DNA from: Oscillospiraceae bacterium
Lineage (GTDB): Bacteria; Bacillota; Clostridia; Oscillospirales; Oscillospiraceae
Assembly (NCBI GenBank): GCA_017416685.1
Contig: JAFQBN010000022.1
Span: 1-43,819, forward strand
Length of the DNA stretch: 43,819 bases
Direction of reading: 5' to 3'
The translations under genes were made by a program, and so were the position numbers. This document shows, piece by piece, positions 23,371-32,200 of the stretch (positions are counted from its first letter, which is position 1; the number at the start of each line of letters is the position of its first letter). The notes under the pieces were generated by a model. That model searched no databases. It saw nothing but the letters and a program-made list of their open reading frames with translations, and was not told where the DNA came from.

Positions 23371-25386
23371 TTATTGGGGTTCCCCCACTACGATGGCGGT
23401 GGGGCCGTTGGCACCGCCGATGATGCCAAAGTCGGCGGAGTTGGGGTTGTAGTTGATGATCACGTCGCCATACTTGGCCTGATTTTCCTCTTTCACAATA
23501 TCGCGGTACAGGCGCAGGGTAGTGTCCTCATCCAAAATGCCCAGCTCGGTCAGCACGGCGATGGTGTGTTCCGCCTGGGGGGTCAGGGTGATGGCCACGC
23601 TCTTGGTGTAGTGGTAGACGACGGACGTCTCCGCATAGGTAGGATTCTGGGCATAGTGTCCGTTGGGTTCCTCGTCCTCCCAGTAGAGATACAGGTCGGT
23701 GGTGCAGGTGTTGAGCTGGCGGTCCTCCTCCAAATCGAAGAGATACCGCTTGCCAAGGTTGCCCTCCTCAAAGTCCAGCAGCACCGCATCGTACACCTTG
23801 CGCACGGCGGCGTAGCGCTGCTCCATGGGGATCATTTCGGCAAAGTTGTAGTACTCGTTCTTCTTATTCTCTGTGTTCCACAGGCTGCTGACCTCCACGT
23901 TGCCCAGTTTTTCCGGGTCGATCAGGTCCAGATCATAGGTCAGTCTGGCGATCTCCGGGTCGCAGTAAAAGTCCCGGGCCACCTGTTCAAACTTGCTGCC
24001 CGGCCACACGTGGTCGCCGTACTGCCGGCGGATGACCGCGCCGTTGTCCAGCTTGTAGGTCACACGCAGGCGGACGTAGTCGCTGTCGCGGCCTTCGCCG
24101 GTATCGGGGTCTTTGTGTTGGTCCACAAAACCCTGATGCAGGGCCACCGTCTTTTCGATGATGGTCCGATCCTCGGTCTCGATGACGAGATCCCGGCCGG
24201 AATCGTAGGGGTAACTGCCAAAGGCATCCACATAGACCTCCTGCACCCGGTTGACCTCAGGCACGTAGGACCCAAAGCCGAACAGGTCGGTCTGCAGCGA
24301 AACAACAAACAGGCCCATCAGCACCAGCAGCCCCACACAGCCGCGCCACGCCTTCCACACCCGGAAAGACTTTTTCAGCAGCATCTCCGCCGCGAAGTAG
24401 CCCACGGCGGTCCACAGCAGCAGGCTGCCGGTCAGTCCGCCGATGGCCTCGTAACCGAAGATGGCGTAGACCCAGAAGCCGATGCACAGTCCGGCGCAGA
24501 TGCCCACGCCGTACTTGAAGACGGGCCGCACTACCGGCACGGCCACCACGTCGCCGGCACTCTCAATGTGGCGGCGGCGGTAGACCAGCAGGGCAAGCCC
24601 GGCAAAAACAAGGCCCACCACAGCGTAGATCACCAGTTCCGCCACGCCCAGCAGCCGCCAGCCGAAGCCGTTGGGGTTGATCCAGTTCACCTCGTTGATC
24701 AGCCGCACCACCGGGGTAAACCAGAACACGGTCTGCTCCAAATTGGCGGGAATGTCGCTGTAGCCGTACAAATACTGCTCAAACAGCATATTTATAAGGG
24801 CGGTCAGCACGACGACCAGGAAGTTCAAAATGCCGTAAAAGGCGGGCAGGGCCAGCAGGTGGCCGGTGAACTGGGCGCAGAACACGGCAAAGGAGTAGAA
24901 GAACAGGCACATGGCGCTCATGGCCGCCCACCAGATGGTGATGGTGTACATGTCCACAAAGCCGGAGCACAGGCCCTCCGCCGCCAGGGTCAGCGCCCAG
25001 ACAAGGCAGTTGGGAATGATCAGCATGGAAAGGCCGGACAGGTAGCTGGTCAGGAACAGACCCTCCCGCCGCAGGGGCAGGGTATGCATCATGCCCGCCA
25101 TGCGGTTGTTGTAAAGGTAGGAGAATGTCCCCATAGCCGCCAGCACACCGAAGACAAAGGCCAAAAACGCGCCGAACGTCAGCAGATTGGGGATGCCGTT
25201 GGCAAAGTTTTTTACCTGCTCCAGCGGGGTGGTGCCCATCCAGCTCATATTGCGGGTCACGACCATAATGCAGTTCATGGGGATGGCGTAGATCCAAATG
25301 ATCGTATACAGCACCCAAACCGGCCAGAACCGGGTGAGATTTTTCTTGAACAGCGTCCAATTAAAGTACGATGTCCCGGACTTCAT
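23371..25386 (-). CDS. ABC transporter permease with large C-terminal extracytoplasmic region
   Basis: The ATG at 25386 (AGGTGAGG ribosome site) overlaps the end of the ATPase gene by 26 bases, so the two are translationally coupled. The 671-residue product begins SYFNWTLFKKNLTRFWPVWV and has six to eight hydrophobic segments over about residues 20-370. A long hydrophilic region of about 300 residues then ends the protein, as in YtrC/YtrD-like or DUF6449-type permeases of Firmicutes. The last residues are FGIIGGANGPTAIVV, an odd motif discussed separately. With the ATPase and GntR regulator it forms a Ytr-like system; in Bacillus ytr is induced by cell-wall antibiotics. The substrate here is unknown. 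Confidence 0.82.
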   Translation of the reverse strand: MKSGTSYFNWTLFKKNLTRFWPVWVLYTIIWIYAIPMNCIMVVTRNMSWMGTTPLEQVKNFANGIPNLLTFGAFLAFVFGVLAAMGTFSYLYNNRMAGMMHTLPLRREGLFLTSYLSGLSMLIIPNCLVWALTLAAEGLCSGFVDMYTITIWWAAMSAMCLFFYSFAVFCAQFTGHLLALPAFYGILNFLVVVLTALINMLFEQYLYGYSDIPANLEQTVFWFTPVVRLINEVNWINPNGFGWRLLGVAELVIYAVVGLVFAGLALLVYRRRHIESAGDVVAVPVVRPVFKYGVGICAGLCIGFWVYAIFGYEAIGGLTGSLLLWTAVGYFAAEMLLKKSFRVWKAWRGCVGLLVLMGLFVVSLQTDLFGFGSYVPEVNRVQEVYVDAFGSYPYDSGRDLVIETEDRTIIEKTVALHQGFVDQHKDPDTGEGRDSDYVRLRVTYKLDNGAVIRRQYGDHVWPGSKFEQVARDFYCDPEIARLTYDLDLIDPEKLGNVEVSSLWNTENKKNEYYNFAEMIPMEQRYAAVRKVYDAVLLDFEEGNLGKRYLFDLEEDRQLNTCTTDLYLYWEDEEPNGHYAQNPTYAETSVVYHYTKSVAITLTPQAEHTIAVLTELGILDEDTTLRLYRDIVKEENQAKYGDVIINYNPNSADFGIIGGANGPTAIVVGEPQ

Positions 25387-26260
25387 AGTCCTCACCTCCC
25401 AATTCGTAGATGAAAATTTCCTCAAGGGACAGGGGCAGGGCCTCCAGCAGCAGGGGGTTGAAGGCAGCCAGACGGCTCTTGACCTCCTCTGCGCGACCCC
25501 GGACGATGATGGTATGGATGCGGCCGGTTTCGGCGGCATGCAGCACTTCCAGATCGGCGGGCAGCTCGGGCATATCACCGTTGAAGACCACCTGCAGCTT
25601 GACCACATTGTCCTGCAGGTCGGTCAGCGACCGCTGCAGCAGCACCTTGCCGTGGGACAGGATGCCAACGTGGTCGCACACATCCTCCAGCTCCCGCAGG
25701 TTGTGGGAGGAGACCAGCACCGTGGTGCCGTGCTGGGCCACATCGCCCATGAGAAGCGACCAGACCTGCCGGCGCATCACCGGGTCAAGTCCGTCCACCG
25801 GCTCGTCCAGCACCAAAAGGTCGGGGCGGCAGCACAGGGCCAGCCAGAAAGCGGACTGCTTCTGCATGCCCTTGGACAGGCGGCGGATGGGGTGCTTTTC
25901 GTTGACGGCGGGGAAGGCATCTCTCAACGCCTCGTACCGCTCCATATCGAAGTTAGGATAAATTCCCCGGTAGAACTTCATCATATCCCGGGTGGAGGCG
26001 GCGGGGAAAAAGGCCAGCTCGTCGGGGATGGAGTAAATGCGCCGCTTGACGTCCGGATTTTCGTACACCGGCTGTCCATCCACCAGCACCCTGCCCGTAT
26101 CCGGGCGGTACACGCCGGTAATGTGGCGCAGGATGGTGGACTTGCCTGCACCGTTTGGGCCAACAAGGCCGTAGATAGAACCTTTTTCCACCTGCATGGT
26201 CAGTCCGTCCAAGGCCCGGAATCCGTCAAAGGTCTTGACCACATCGTTGATCGTTATCAT
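25361..26260 (-). CDS. ABC transporter ATP-binding protein (YtrB-like)
   Basis: The 299-residue single-domain ATPase has Walker A GLVGPNGAGKST (about 34-45), a Q-loop region, signature RLSKGMQKQ, Walker B LLVLDEPVDGLD and switch-region VSSHNL. The C-terminal 80 residues are an extra domain usual for ATPases that pair with exporter-type permeases. The start overlaps the regulator's stop (ATGA) and the end overlaps the permease gene. The ribosome site is AGGAGGG. It should power the permease encoded next. Confidence 0.93.
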   Translation of the reverse strand: MITINDVVKTFDGFRALDGLTMQVEKGSIYGLVGPNGAGKSTILRHITGVYRPDTGRVLVDGQPVYENPDVKRRIYSIPDELAFFPAASTRDMMKFYRGIYPNFDMERYEALRDAFPAVNEKHPIRRLSKGMQKQSAFWLALCCRPDLLVLDEPVDGLDPVMRRQVWSLLMGDVAQHGTTVLVSSHNLRELEDVCDHVGILSHGKVLLQRSLTDLQDNVVKLQVVFNGDMPELPADLEVLHAAETGRIHTIIVRGRAEEVKSRLAAFNPLLLEALPLSLEEIFIYELGGEDYEVRDIVL

Positions 26261-26625
26261 TTCTTGTTCCCTCCTTGTTCGCCGATAAATCGGTTCAGCT
26301 CCTCCGGGTCAACGCCCAGATACAGCAGTTCCCGGGTGGCAGCCTGCCACTGCTCCAGAAGCTGGCGGCGGTGGCTGTCATCCACCCCGGTCTGGGGCGA
26401 AACAAAACTGCCCTTGCCCGCCACAGAGTAGACGTACCCCTCCGCCTCCAGCGCCTCATAAGCTTTTTGGATGGTGTTGGGGTTGATGGCCAGTGTTGCC
26501 GCCAGCGCCCGCACTGAGGGCAGCTTCTCCCCCTCCTGCATGATCCCGGTGACCATCAATTTCCGCAGGCCGTCACGGACCTGTTCATAGATGGGACGGG
26601 CGTCCCGATAGTCCAGATGGAGCAT
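26257..26625 (-). CDS. GntR-family regulator, YtrA subfamily
   Basis: The 122-residue protein has an N-terminal winged helix (about 8-75: RPIYEQVRDGLRKLMVTGIM, SVRALAATLAINPNTIQKAY) and only a short C-terminal helix, which is the YtrA subfamily pattern. It opens an operon with the ABC ATPase and permease, overlapping the ATPase start by four bases. A perfect 9-bp inverted repeat lies directly downstream of its -10 element, so it most likely represses its own operon until a signal is sensed. The signal is unknown. Confidence 0.93.
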   Translation of the reverse strand: MLHLDYRDARPIYEQVRDGLRKLMVTGIMQEGEKLPSVRALAATLAINPNTIQKAYEALEAEGYVYSVAGKGSFVSPQTGVDDSHRRQLLEQWQAATRELLYLGVDPEELNRFIGEQGGNKK

Positions 26626-26645
26626 AGCGCCCCTCCTTTCGTCGC

Positions 26646-26672
26646 AACTGTACTGCGTGTATTAGTACAGTT
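26646..26672. promoter_or_regulatory. operator of the GntR-ABC operon
   Basis: Perfect inverted repeat aactgtact-N9-agtacagtt. It begins one base after the -10 element and spans the transcription start, an ideal place for repression by the YtrA-type regulator. The GTACT core resembles known YtrA-subfamily operators. Confidence 0.8.
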
Positions 26673-26701
26673 AACATACCACAGGTTTTTTCCCTTGTCA
26701 A
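26673..26701 (-). promoter_or_regulatory. promoter of the GntR-ABC operon
   Basis: On the minus strand a perfect TTGACA (26696-26701), 17-base spacer, TATGTT (26673-26678). Confidence 0.75.
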
Positions 26702-26754
26702 CAAGGATTTGGCAAAATTTTTCGCCAATGGGTGAAATACACCATACAATGTGC

Positions 26755-26760
26755 TATAAT
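26755..26760 (+). promoter_or_regulatory. possible -10 element of the proline operon
   Basis: A perfect TATAAT on the plus strand, with an alternative TACAAT ten bases earlier (26745-26750). No good -35 hexamer is seen for either at 16-18 bases, so the exact promoter is uncertain. The repeat at 26788-26838 would be in the leader of the transcript. Confidence 0.4.
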
Positions 26761-26787
26761 GTCTGCAATGCAACCCCTTATGCTGTT

Positions 26788-26838
26788 CCCCTCATCCGTC
26801 ACGGCTGCGCCGTGCCACCTTCCCCCCGAGGGGAAGGC
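26788..26838. repeat. palindromic dispersed repeat (half copy) in the proC leader
   Basis: Starts cccctcatccgtcacggctg and ends ccgaggggaaggc. It matches the right half of the element at 23271-23320 with a few changes, including the small hairpin cacggc-tgc-gccgtg. It ends four bases before the AGGAGG of proC, so it is transcribed and may influence translation. Confidence 0.7.
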
Positions 26839-26856
26839 ACAAAGGAGGAAATTTAT

Positions 26857-27654
26857 ATGTTCACAACAATCGGATTCATCGGCTGCGGCAACATGGGCGG
26901 GGCTATGGCCCGGGCCTTTCGCCTTTCCTGCCCCACGGCGGAGCTGTTTTTTGCCAACCGCTCCCCGGTCAAGGCGGAAAAGCTGGCGCAGAGCCTTGTG
27001 GGCCGGGTGTGCAGCAATGCCGAGGCCGCCGGGTGCAGCCTTGTGGTGCTGGGGGTCAAGCCCCAGATGATGGCCGACGTGCTGGCTGACCTGCGGCCTG
27101 TTTTGGCGGCAAGAGGCGACCGCTTCGTGCTGCTGACCATGGCGGCGGGGCTGACCTGCGGGCGTATCCGTCAGATGGCCGGGGTGGACTGCCCCGTCGC
27201 CCGCATCATGCCCAACACTCCCGCCGCCATCGGCGCCGGGGTCATCCAGCTGTGCCACAAGGGGTTGACCGATGTGGAGCTTGCCGAGTTGACGGAACTG
27301 CTGTCCGGGGCGGGTCTTGTGGACCTGATCGACGAGGAACTCATCGACGCGGCCTGCGCCGTGTCCGGCTGCGGCCCGGCCTTTGCCTATATGTTCATGG
27401 ATGCCCTGGCACAGGGAGGTCAATCCTGCGGTCTGCCCCGGGACAAGGCCCTGCTGTATGCCGCCAAAATGCTGGAGGGCGCGGCCAAGCTGGCCGGACA
27501 GAGCGACAAAAGTCCCGAGGAGCTGAAACAGGCCGTCTGCTCCCCCGGCGGAGCCACCATTCAGGGTGTCTACGCCCTGGAGAACGCCAACTTCGCCGCC
27601 GCGGTGCAGTCTGCGGTGGAGGCATCTTACAAACGCACACTGGAACTGAAGTGA
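26857..27654 (+). CDS. proC: pyrroline-5-carboxylate reductase
   Basis: Last step of proline synthesis: NAD(P)H-dependent reduction of pyrroline-5-carboxylate. The ATG at 26857 follows AAAGGAGG; earlier in-frame sequence is repeat and promoter. The 265-residue protein has the Rossmann start IGFIGCGNMGGAMARAF, the RIMPNTPAAIGAGV segment (about 112-126), and the C-terminal signature SGCGPAFAYMF with CSPGGATIQGV. It leads a compact proC-proB-proA operon. Confidence 0.96.
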   Translation: MFTTIGFIGCGNMGGAMARAFRLSCPTAELFFANRSPVKAEKLAQSLVGRVCSNAEAAGCSLVVLGVKPQMMADVLADLRPVLAARGDRFVLLTMAAGLTCGRIRQMAGVDCPVARIMPNTPAAIGAGVIQLCHKGLTDVELAELTELLSGAGLVDLIDEELIDAACAVSGCGPAFAYMFMDALAQGGQSCGLPRDKALLYAAKMLEGAAKLAGQSDKSPEELKQAVCSPGGATIQGVYALENANFAAAVQSAVEASYKRTLELK

Positions 27655-27664
27655 GGGATTTTAC

Positions 27665-28432
27665 ATGAGAATCGTAGTTAAAGTCGGCACGTCTACTCTG
27701 GCCCACCCCACGGGCCACCTGAATATCCGCCACGTGGAGGAGCTGGTCACCGTTCTCAGCGACCTGCGCAACGCCGGTCACGACGTGATTTTGGTGTCCT
27801 CCGGCGCCATCGGCATGGGCGTGGGCAAGCTGCATCTGCCCGGCAAGCCTGCCGACATCCCCACCAAGCAGGCAGCTGCCGCCGTGGGTCAGTGCGAGCT
27901 GATGTACACCTACGACCGGCTGTTCACCCAGTACAACCACACGGTGGCGCAGATTTTGCTCACCGGCGAGGACGTGGACCACGCCGAGCGGCGGCAGAAT
28001 TTTGAAAACACCATCAACCGCCTGCTGGAGCTGGGCGCTCTGCCCATCATCAACGAGAACGACACCGTCGCCACCGCCGAGATCAAGGTAGGCGACAACG
28101 ACACCCTGGGCGCCATTGTGGCCTGCACGGTGGAGGCCGATCTGCTGGTGCTGCTGAGCGATATTGAGGGGCTGTACACTGCCGACCCCCATAAAAATCC
28201 CGATGCCGCCCTCATCCACGTGGTGGAGACTATCACGCCCGAGGTGGAGGCGCTGGCCGGCGGCGTGGGTTCCGGTCTGGGGACCGGCGGCATGACCACC
28301 AAGATCCGTGCCGCCAAGATGGTCACCGGGGTCGGTTGTGACATGGTCATTGCCAACGGTGCAAACCCCGCCGTACTCTATGACATCGTGGACGGCAAGA
28401 ATGTAGGCACCCGATTTGTGGGAAAGAAGTGA
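27665..28432 (+). CDS. proB: glutamate 5-kinase without PUA domain
   Basis: First step of proline synthesis: ATP-dependent phosphorylation of glutamate. The 255-residue protein has the amino-acid-kinase fold: VVKVGTSTL (about 4-12), [35 protein letters not shown] (in two parts, about 127-150) and [13 protein letters not shown]. It stops where the fold ends, so it lacks the C-terminal PUA domain present in the E. coli and Bacillus enzymes; such short ProB forms occur in other lineages. It starts ten bases after proC. Confidence 0.95.
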   Translation: MRIVVKVGTSTLAHPTGHLNIRHVEELVTVLSDLRNAGHDVILVSSGAIGMGVGKLHLPGKPADIPTKQAAAAVGQCELMYTYDRLFTQYNHTVAQILLTGEDVDHAERRQNFENTINRLLELGALPIINENDTVATAEIKVGDNDTLGAIVACTVEADLLVLLSDIEGLYTADPHKNPDAALIHVVETITPEVEALAGGVGSGLGTGGMTTKIRAAKMVTGVGCDMVIANGANPAVLYDIVDGKNVGTRFVGKK

Positions 28433-28442
28433 GGGAAATCTT

Positions 28443-29699
28443 ATGACCACACAGGAACTGCTGGTTCGGGCCAAGGCGGCAAAACCCGCCATGGCTCTGG
28501 CCGATACCGAAACCAAAAACGCCGCCCTGCGGGCCATGGCCGACTGTCTGCTGGCCGGGGCGGACGACATTCTGGCCGCCAACACGCTGGATTTGGAAGC
28601 TGCAAAGGGTACGGTATCTGACGTGATGCTGGACCGGCTGGCCCTGAACCGCGACCGCATCGCCGGTATGGCCGACGGTATGCGTCAGGTGGCCGACCTG
28701 CCCGACCCGGTGGGTCAGGTGCTGCGCCGGGTGCAGCGCCCCAACGGTCTGGTCATCGAGCGCACCGCCGTTCCCATGGGCGTGATCGCCATCATTTACG
28801 AAAGCCGACCCAACGTCACCTCCGACGCGGCGGCTCTGGCGCTGAAGGCCGGCTCTGCCTGCGTGCTGCGGGGCGGCAAAGAGGCGCACCGCTCTGCGGC
28901 CGCTATCGTCACCGCCCTGAAACGCGGTCTGGAGCAGGCGGGTCTGCCCGCCGACGCCCTGATGCTGGTGGAGGACACCACCCGCGCCAGCGCCAACGAG
29001 CTTATGACTGCCAACGGCTTCGTGGATCTGCTCATCCCCCGGGGCGGCGCGGGCCTTATCCGGGCCTGCGTGGAAAACGCCACCGTTAACGTCATTGAGA
29101 CCGGCACCGGCATCTGCCACATCTACGTGGACGCCGCCGCCGATCAGGACAAGGCTCTGGACATCATCGCCAACGCCAAGTGCAGCCGCCCCAGCGTGTG
29201 CAACGCGGCGGAGGTCTGCCTTGTGCATAAGGACATCGCCGCGCAATTCCTCCCCAGGCTGCGCCAGCGCCTTGTTGATGCGCGGGTCGCGGCGGGTCAA
29301 ATTCCCGTCCAGCTGCGTCTTGACCCCACCGCCGCCGGTATCATCGAGGGCGTTGTCGCCGGTGAGCGGGATTTTGACACTGAATTTTTGGACTACGTGA
29401 TGGCAGTCGCCGTGGTGGACGACACGGACTGCGCCATGGCCCACATCGCCGCTCACTCCACCGGCCACTCCGAGTGTATCCTCACCGAAGACGATGCCAC
29501 CGCCCGCCGGTTCCTGACCGGGGTGGATGCCGCGGCTGTGTACCACAACGCCTCCACCCGTTTCACCGACGGCGGCGAGTTCGGTCTGGGCTGTGAAATG
29601 GGCATCTCCACCCAAAAGCTCCATGCCCGGGGTCCTATGGGGCTGGAAGAACTCTGTTGTTACAAATATATCGTCCGCGGCACAGGTCAAATTCGTTAA
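28443..29699 (+). CDS. proA: gamma-glutamyl phosphate reductase
   Basis: Second step of proline synthesis: NADPH-dependent reduction of glutamyl phosphate to the semialdehyde. The ATG at 28443 is ten bases after proB; GAGGGAAA is the ribosome site. The 418-residue protein has the NADP-site stretch [20 protein letters not shown] (about 120-140), the catalytic Cys segment [12 protein letters not shown] (about 245-256), and the C-terminal [16 protein letters not shown]. No terminator hairpin is obvious behind it, but a new promoter follows. Confidence 0.96.
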   Translation: MTTQELLVRAKAAKPAMALADTETKNAALRAMADCLLAGADDILAANTLDLEAAKGTVSDVMLDRLALNRDRIAGMADGMRQVADLPDPVGQVLRRVQRPNGLVIERTAVPMGVIAIIYESRPNVTSDAAALALKAGSACVLRGGKEAHRSAAAIVTALKRGLEQAGLPADALMLVEDTTRASANELMTANGFVDLLIPRGGAGLIRACVENATVNVIETGTGICHIYVDAAADQDKALDIIANAKCSRPSVCNAAEVCLVHKDIAAQFLPRLRQRLVDARVAAGQIPVQLRLDPTAAGIIEGVVAGERDFDTEFLDYVMAVAVVDDTDCAMAHIAAHSTGHSECILTEDDATARRFLTGVDAAAVYHNASTRFTDGGEFGLGCEMGISTQKLHARGPMGLEELCCYKYIVRGTGQIR

Positions 29700-29717
29700 A
29701 AATATTTTCAGAAAAGG

Positions 29718-29747
29718 CTGAACTTTCTCCTCAATCTATGTTATAAT
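29718..29747 (+). promoter_or_regulatory. promoter of the glmU-like/prs genes
   Basis: CTGAAC (29718-29723), 18-base spacer, perfect TATAAT (29742-29747), about 60 bases before the start codon at 29808. Confidence 0.6.
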
Positions 29748-29807
29748 AGACTTGACAATGTGCGTACCCCGCAGGCAGGGGTGTGCTTTGTATAAGGAGG
29801 GCGCTTT

Positions 29808-30482
29808 ATGGACGAATCTCTCATCACCAAACGCAACGAGCTTCTGGCCGCCGGAGTGGTCATGATGGACCCCGCCGCCGTGTGGGTCGAACCCCAGGTC
29901 ACCGTAGGCCGCGGCACGGTCCTTCTGCCCGGTACGATCCTGCGCGGGAATACTGTGGTGGGTGAAAACTGCACCATCGGCCCCAACGTCATGCTGACGG
30001 ATACCCGTGTGGAGGACTGCGTGACCATCAACACCGCCCAGGTGGAGGACAGCCTGATCCGCAAAAACTGCGAGATCGGCCCCTACACCCACATCCGCCC
30101 CCACTGCGACGTGGGCGAGGGCAGCAAGATCGGCGCCTTTGTTCAGTTGAAAAACTGCAATCTGGGCGCAGGCACCAAGATGGCACACCTGACCTACGTG
30201 GGCGATGCCGACGTGGGTGAGCGGGTCAACTTCGGCTGCGGCACCGTCACCTGCAACTACGACGGCAACGCCAAGCACCGCACCACCATCGGCAGCGACG
30301 TGTTCGTTGGCTGCAACACCAATCTGGTGGCTCCCGTCACTCTGGCGGACGGCGTTTATACCGCCGCCGGCTCCACCGTGACCGAGGATGCCCCGGCCGA
30401 CAGTCTGGTCATCGCCCGCTCCCGCCAGACTGTGAAGCCCGGCTGGGCGGCTGAGCATCGGAAAAAGAAAATCAAAAAGTAA
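29808..30482 (+). CDS. stand-alone GlmU acetyltransferase domain (left-handed beta helix)
   Basis: The 224-residue protein is the C-terminal half of GlmU on its own: many hexapeptide-repeat turns (VTVGRGTVL, TVVGENCTIG, GVYTAAGSTV) and all the acetyltransferase residues by comparison with E. coli GlmU (Arg in HIRPH, Lys in FVQLKN, His and Tyr in AHLTYVGDA, and NYDGNAK). The N-terminal uridylyltransferase domain (GxGTRM...PK) is absent, and the ATG at 29808 with AAGGAGG shows this is the native start. It should acetylate glucosamine-1-phosphate for peptidoglycan precursors, leaving uridylylation to another protein. Its place ahead of prs and pth is the usual glmU locus. Confidence 0.88.
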   Translation: MDESLITKRNELLAAGVVMMDPAAVWVEPQVTVGRGTVLLPGTILRGNTVVGENCTIGPNVMLTDTRVEDCVTINTAQVEDSLIRKNCEIGPYTHIRPHCDVGEGSKIGAFVQLKNCNLGAGTKMAHLTYVGDADVGERVNFGCGTVTCNYDGNAKHRTTIGSDVFVGCNTNLVAPVTLADGVYTAAGSTVTEDAPADSLVIARSRQTVKPGWAAEHRKKKIKK

Positions 30483-30539
30483 ACAGCGGGCGGCTTCGCC
30501 GCACCGAAAGAACAGAGAAATTTGGAAGGATGTTGAGCT

Positions 30540-31523
30540 ATGATCGCACACGGCAAGGACATTAAGATCTTCACCGGCAACTCCAATCCCGAGCTGGCAC
30601 AGGAGATCTGCAAGGAACTGGGTATCCCTCTGGGCAATTCCGAGGTTGGCCAGTTCTCCGACGGCGAAAACTTCGCCTCCATTTACGAGACTGTCCGCGG
30701 CAGCGACGTGTTCGTGGTGCAGTCCACCTGCTCCTTTATCAAGGACGGCAAGCTGCACTCCGTTAACGACGCGTTGATGGAGCTGCTCATTATGATCGAC
30801 GCCCTGAAGCGTGCCTCCGCCGGCCGCATCACCGCCGTCATCCCCTATTTTGGCTACGCCCGTCAGGACCGCAAGACCAAACCCCGCGACCCCATCTCCG
30901 CCAAGCTGGTGGCCAACCTCATCACCCGCGCCGGCGCTGACCGTGTGCTGACCATGGACCTGCACGCCAACCAGATCCAGGGCTTCTTCGACATCCCCGT
31001 GGACAACCTGCTGGGTTCTCCCATTTTTGTCGACCACTTCTTCAAGAAGTACGCCGCCGTCCACGCGGACACTATGGTCGTCTCCCCCGACGTGGGCAGC
31101 GTGACCCGCGCCCGCGCCTTTGCTCAGAAGCTGGAGATGCCCATGGCCATCGTGGACAAGCGCCGTCAGAAGGCCAACTCTTCCGAGGTCATGAACATCA
31201 TCGGCGATGTGCGCGACAAGCACGTCATCCTGCTGGACGACATGGTTGACACCGGCGGCTCCCTGTGCCACGCCGCAGACGCCCTGGTCAAGATCGGCGG
31301 CGCCAAGGACGTGACCGCCTGCGCTACCCACGGCGTGCTGTCCGGCAAGGCCATTGAGAACATTACCAACAGCGTACTGGACGAGGTCATCTTCCTGAAC
31401 ACCGTTCCCGGCAAGCCCGGCATCAACTGCCCCAAGATCAAGTACATCTCTGTGGCCCACATGTTTGCCGAGGCCATCAGCCACATCTTTATGGAGACTT
31501 CCGTTTCCACTCTGTTCACCTGA
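30540..31523 (+). CDS. prs: ribose-phosphate pyrophosphokinase
   Basis: Makes PRPP from ribose-5-phosphate and ATP for nucleotide, histidine and tryptophan synthesis. The 327-residue protein has the family motifs: opening FTGNSNPELAQEI, FSDGENFASI, the flexible-loop FGYARQDRK, MDLHANQIQGFFDIPVDNL (about 137-156), and the PRPP-binding loop VILLDDMVDTGGSL (about 226-240). The ATG follows GGAAGGA. It is probably transcribed with the acetyltransferase gene in front. Confidence 0.96.
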   Translation: MIAHGKDIKIFTGNSNPELAQEICKELGIPLGNSEVGQFSDGENFASIYETVRGSDVFVVQSTCSFIKDGKLHSVNDALMELLIMIDALKRASAGRITAVIPYFGYARQDRKTKPRDPISAKLVANLITRAGADRVLTMDLHANQIQGFFDIPVDNLLGSPIFVDHFFKKYAAVHADTMVVSPDVGSVTRARAFAQKLEMPMAIVDKRRQKANSSEVMNIIGDVRDKHVILLDDMVDTGGSLCHAADALVKIGGAKDVTACATHGVLSGKAIENITNSVLDEVIFLNTVPGKPGINCPKIKYISVAHMFAEAISHIFMETSVSTLFT

Positions 31524-31537
31524 TACATACTTCCAAT

Positions 31538-31563
31538 AAGGGGCGGGCCCATGCCCGCCCCTT
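31538..31563 (+). terminator. hairpin between prs and pth
   Basis: An 11-bp stem (aaggggcgggc arms, 4-base loop) followed by CATTTCTGTTT. The T-rich tail is imperfect, so it is a weak or partial terminator. Confidence 0.5.
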
Positions 31564-31586
31564 CATTTCTGTTTGCGAGGTAGACC

Positions 31587-32183
31587 ATGTTTTTGAAGAA
31601 ACGACCCGGCGGCGGTGTGGACTGGCTGCTGGTCTGTCTGGGCAATCCCGGCGACAAGTACGAAAACACCCGGCACAACGCCGGCTACATGGTGGCCGAC
31701 GAGATCGGCAGCCGCAAAAACATCCCCATCCAAAAACTGAAATACAAGGCTCTGACCAACACCACCGAACTTGGCGGTCAAAAAGTGCTGGTCATGAAGC
31801 CGGTGACCTACATGAACCTGTCCGGTGAGGCCGTGCGGCAGGCGGCGGATTTCTATAAAATCCCCGCCGAGCGGATCTTGGTCATCTCCGATGACACCGC
31901 ACTGGCGGTGGGTAAGCTGCGCATCCGAAAAAGCGGCTCTGCCGGTGGTCATAACGGTCTGAAAAACATCATTCAGCAGTTGGGTACCGACCAGTTCCCC
32001 CGGCTGCGGCTGGGCGTCGGCGAGAAGCCGCACCCGGACTACGATCTTGCCGACTGGGTACTGGGTCACTTTACCGGTCAGGACAAAAAGGACATGGACG
32101 CATCTGTCTCCCGGGCCGCCGATGCAGTGGAATGCATTCTGTCCCAGGGCCTTGACCGTGCCATGAACCGCTATAACGGATAA
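31587..32183 (+). CDS. pth: peptidyl-tRNA hydrolase
   Basis: Releases tRNA from prematurely dissociated peptidyl-tRNA. The 198-residue protein has the Pth motifs LLVCLGNPGDKYENTRHNAGY (in two pieces, about 14-34; the histidine of TRHNAGY is the catalytic one), KPVTYMNLSGEAV, SDDTALAVGKLRIRKSGSAG and GHNGLKNI. The family's usual catalytic Asp lies in the SDDTAL segment. The first ten residues (MFLKKRPGGG) are a small extension. The prs-pth order is that of Bacillus. The thiolase gene follows 17 bases later. Confidence 0.95.
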   Translation: MFLKKRPGGGVDWLLVCLGNPGDKYENTRHNAGYMVADEIGSRKNIPIQKLKYKALTNTTELGGQKVLVMKPVTYMNLSGEAVRQAADFYKIPAERILVISDDTALAVGKLRIRKSGSAGGHNGLKNIIQQLGTDQFPRLRLGVGEKPHPDYDLADWVLGHFTGQDKKDMDASVSRAADAVECILSQGLDRAMNRYNG

Positions 32184-32200
32184 TACAAGGAGTGCGTTGC

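Noticed and set aside
24000-25386. Sodium-translocating decarboxylase beta subunit, suggested by the C-terminal IIGG-x-GPT motif
   Set aside because: The rest of the protein is an ABC permease encoded with its ATPase; only the last dozen residues resemble the decarboxylase motif.
26617-26856. N-terminal extension of proC from an upstream in-frame start
   Set aside because: It reads through the GntR operator, the promoter region and a repeat; the AGGAGG at 26843 fixes the start at 26857.
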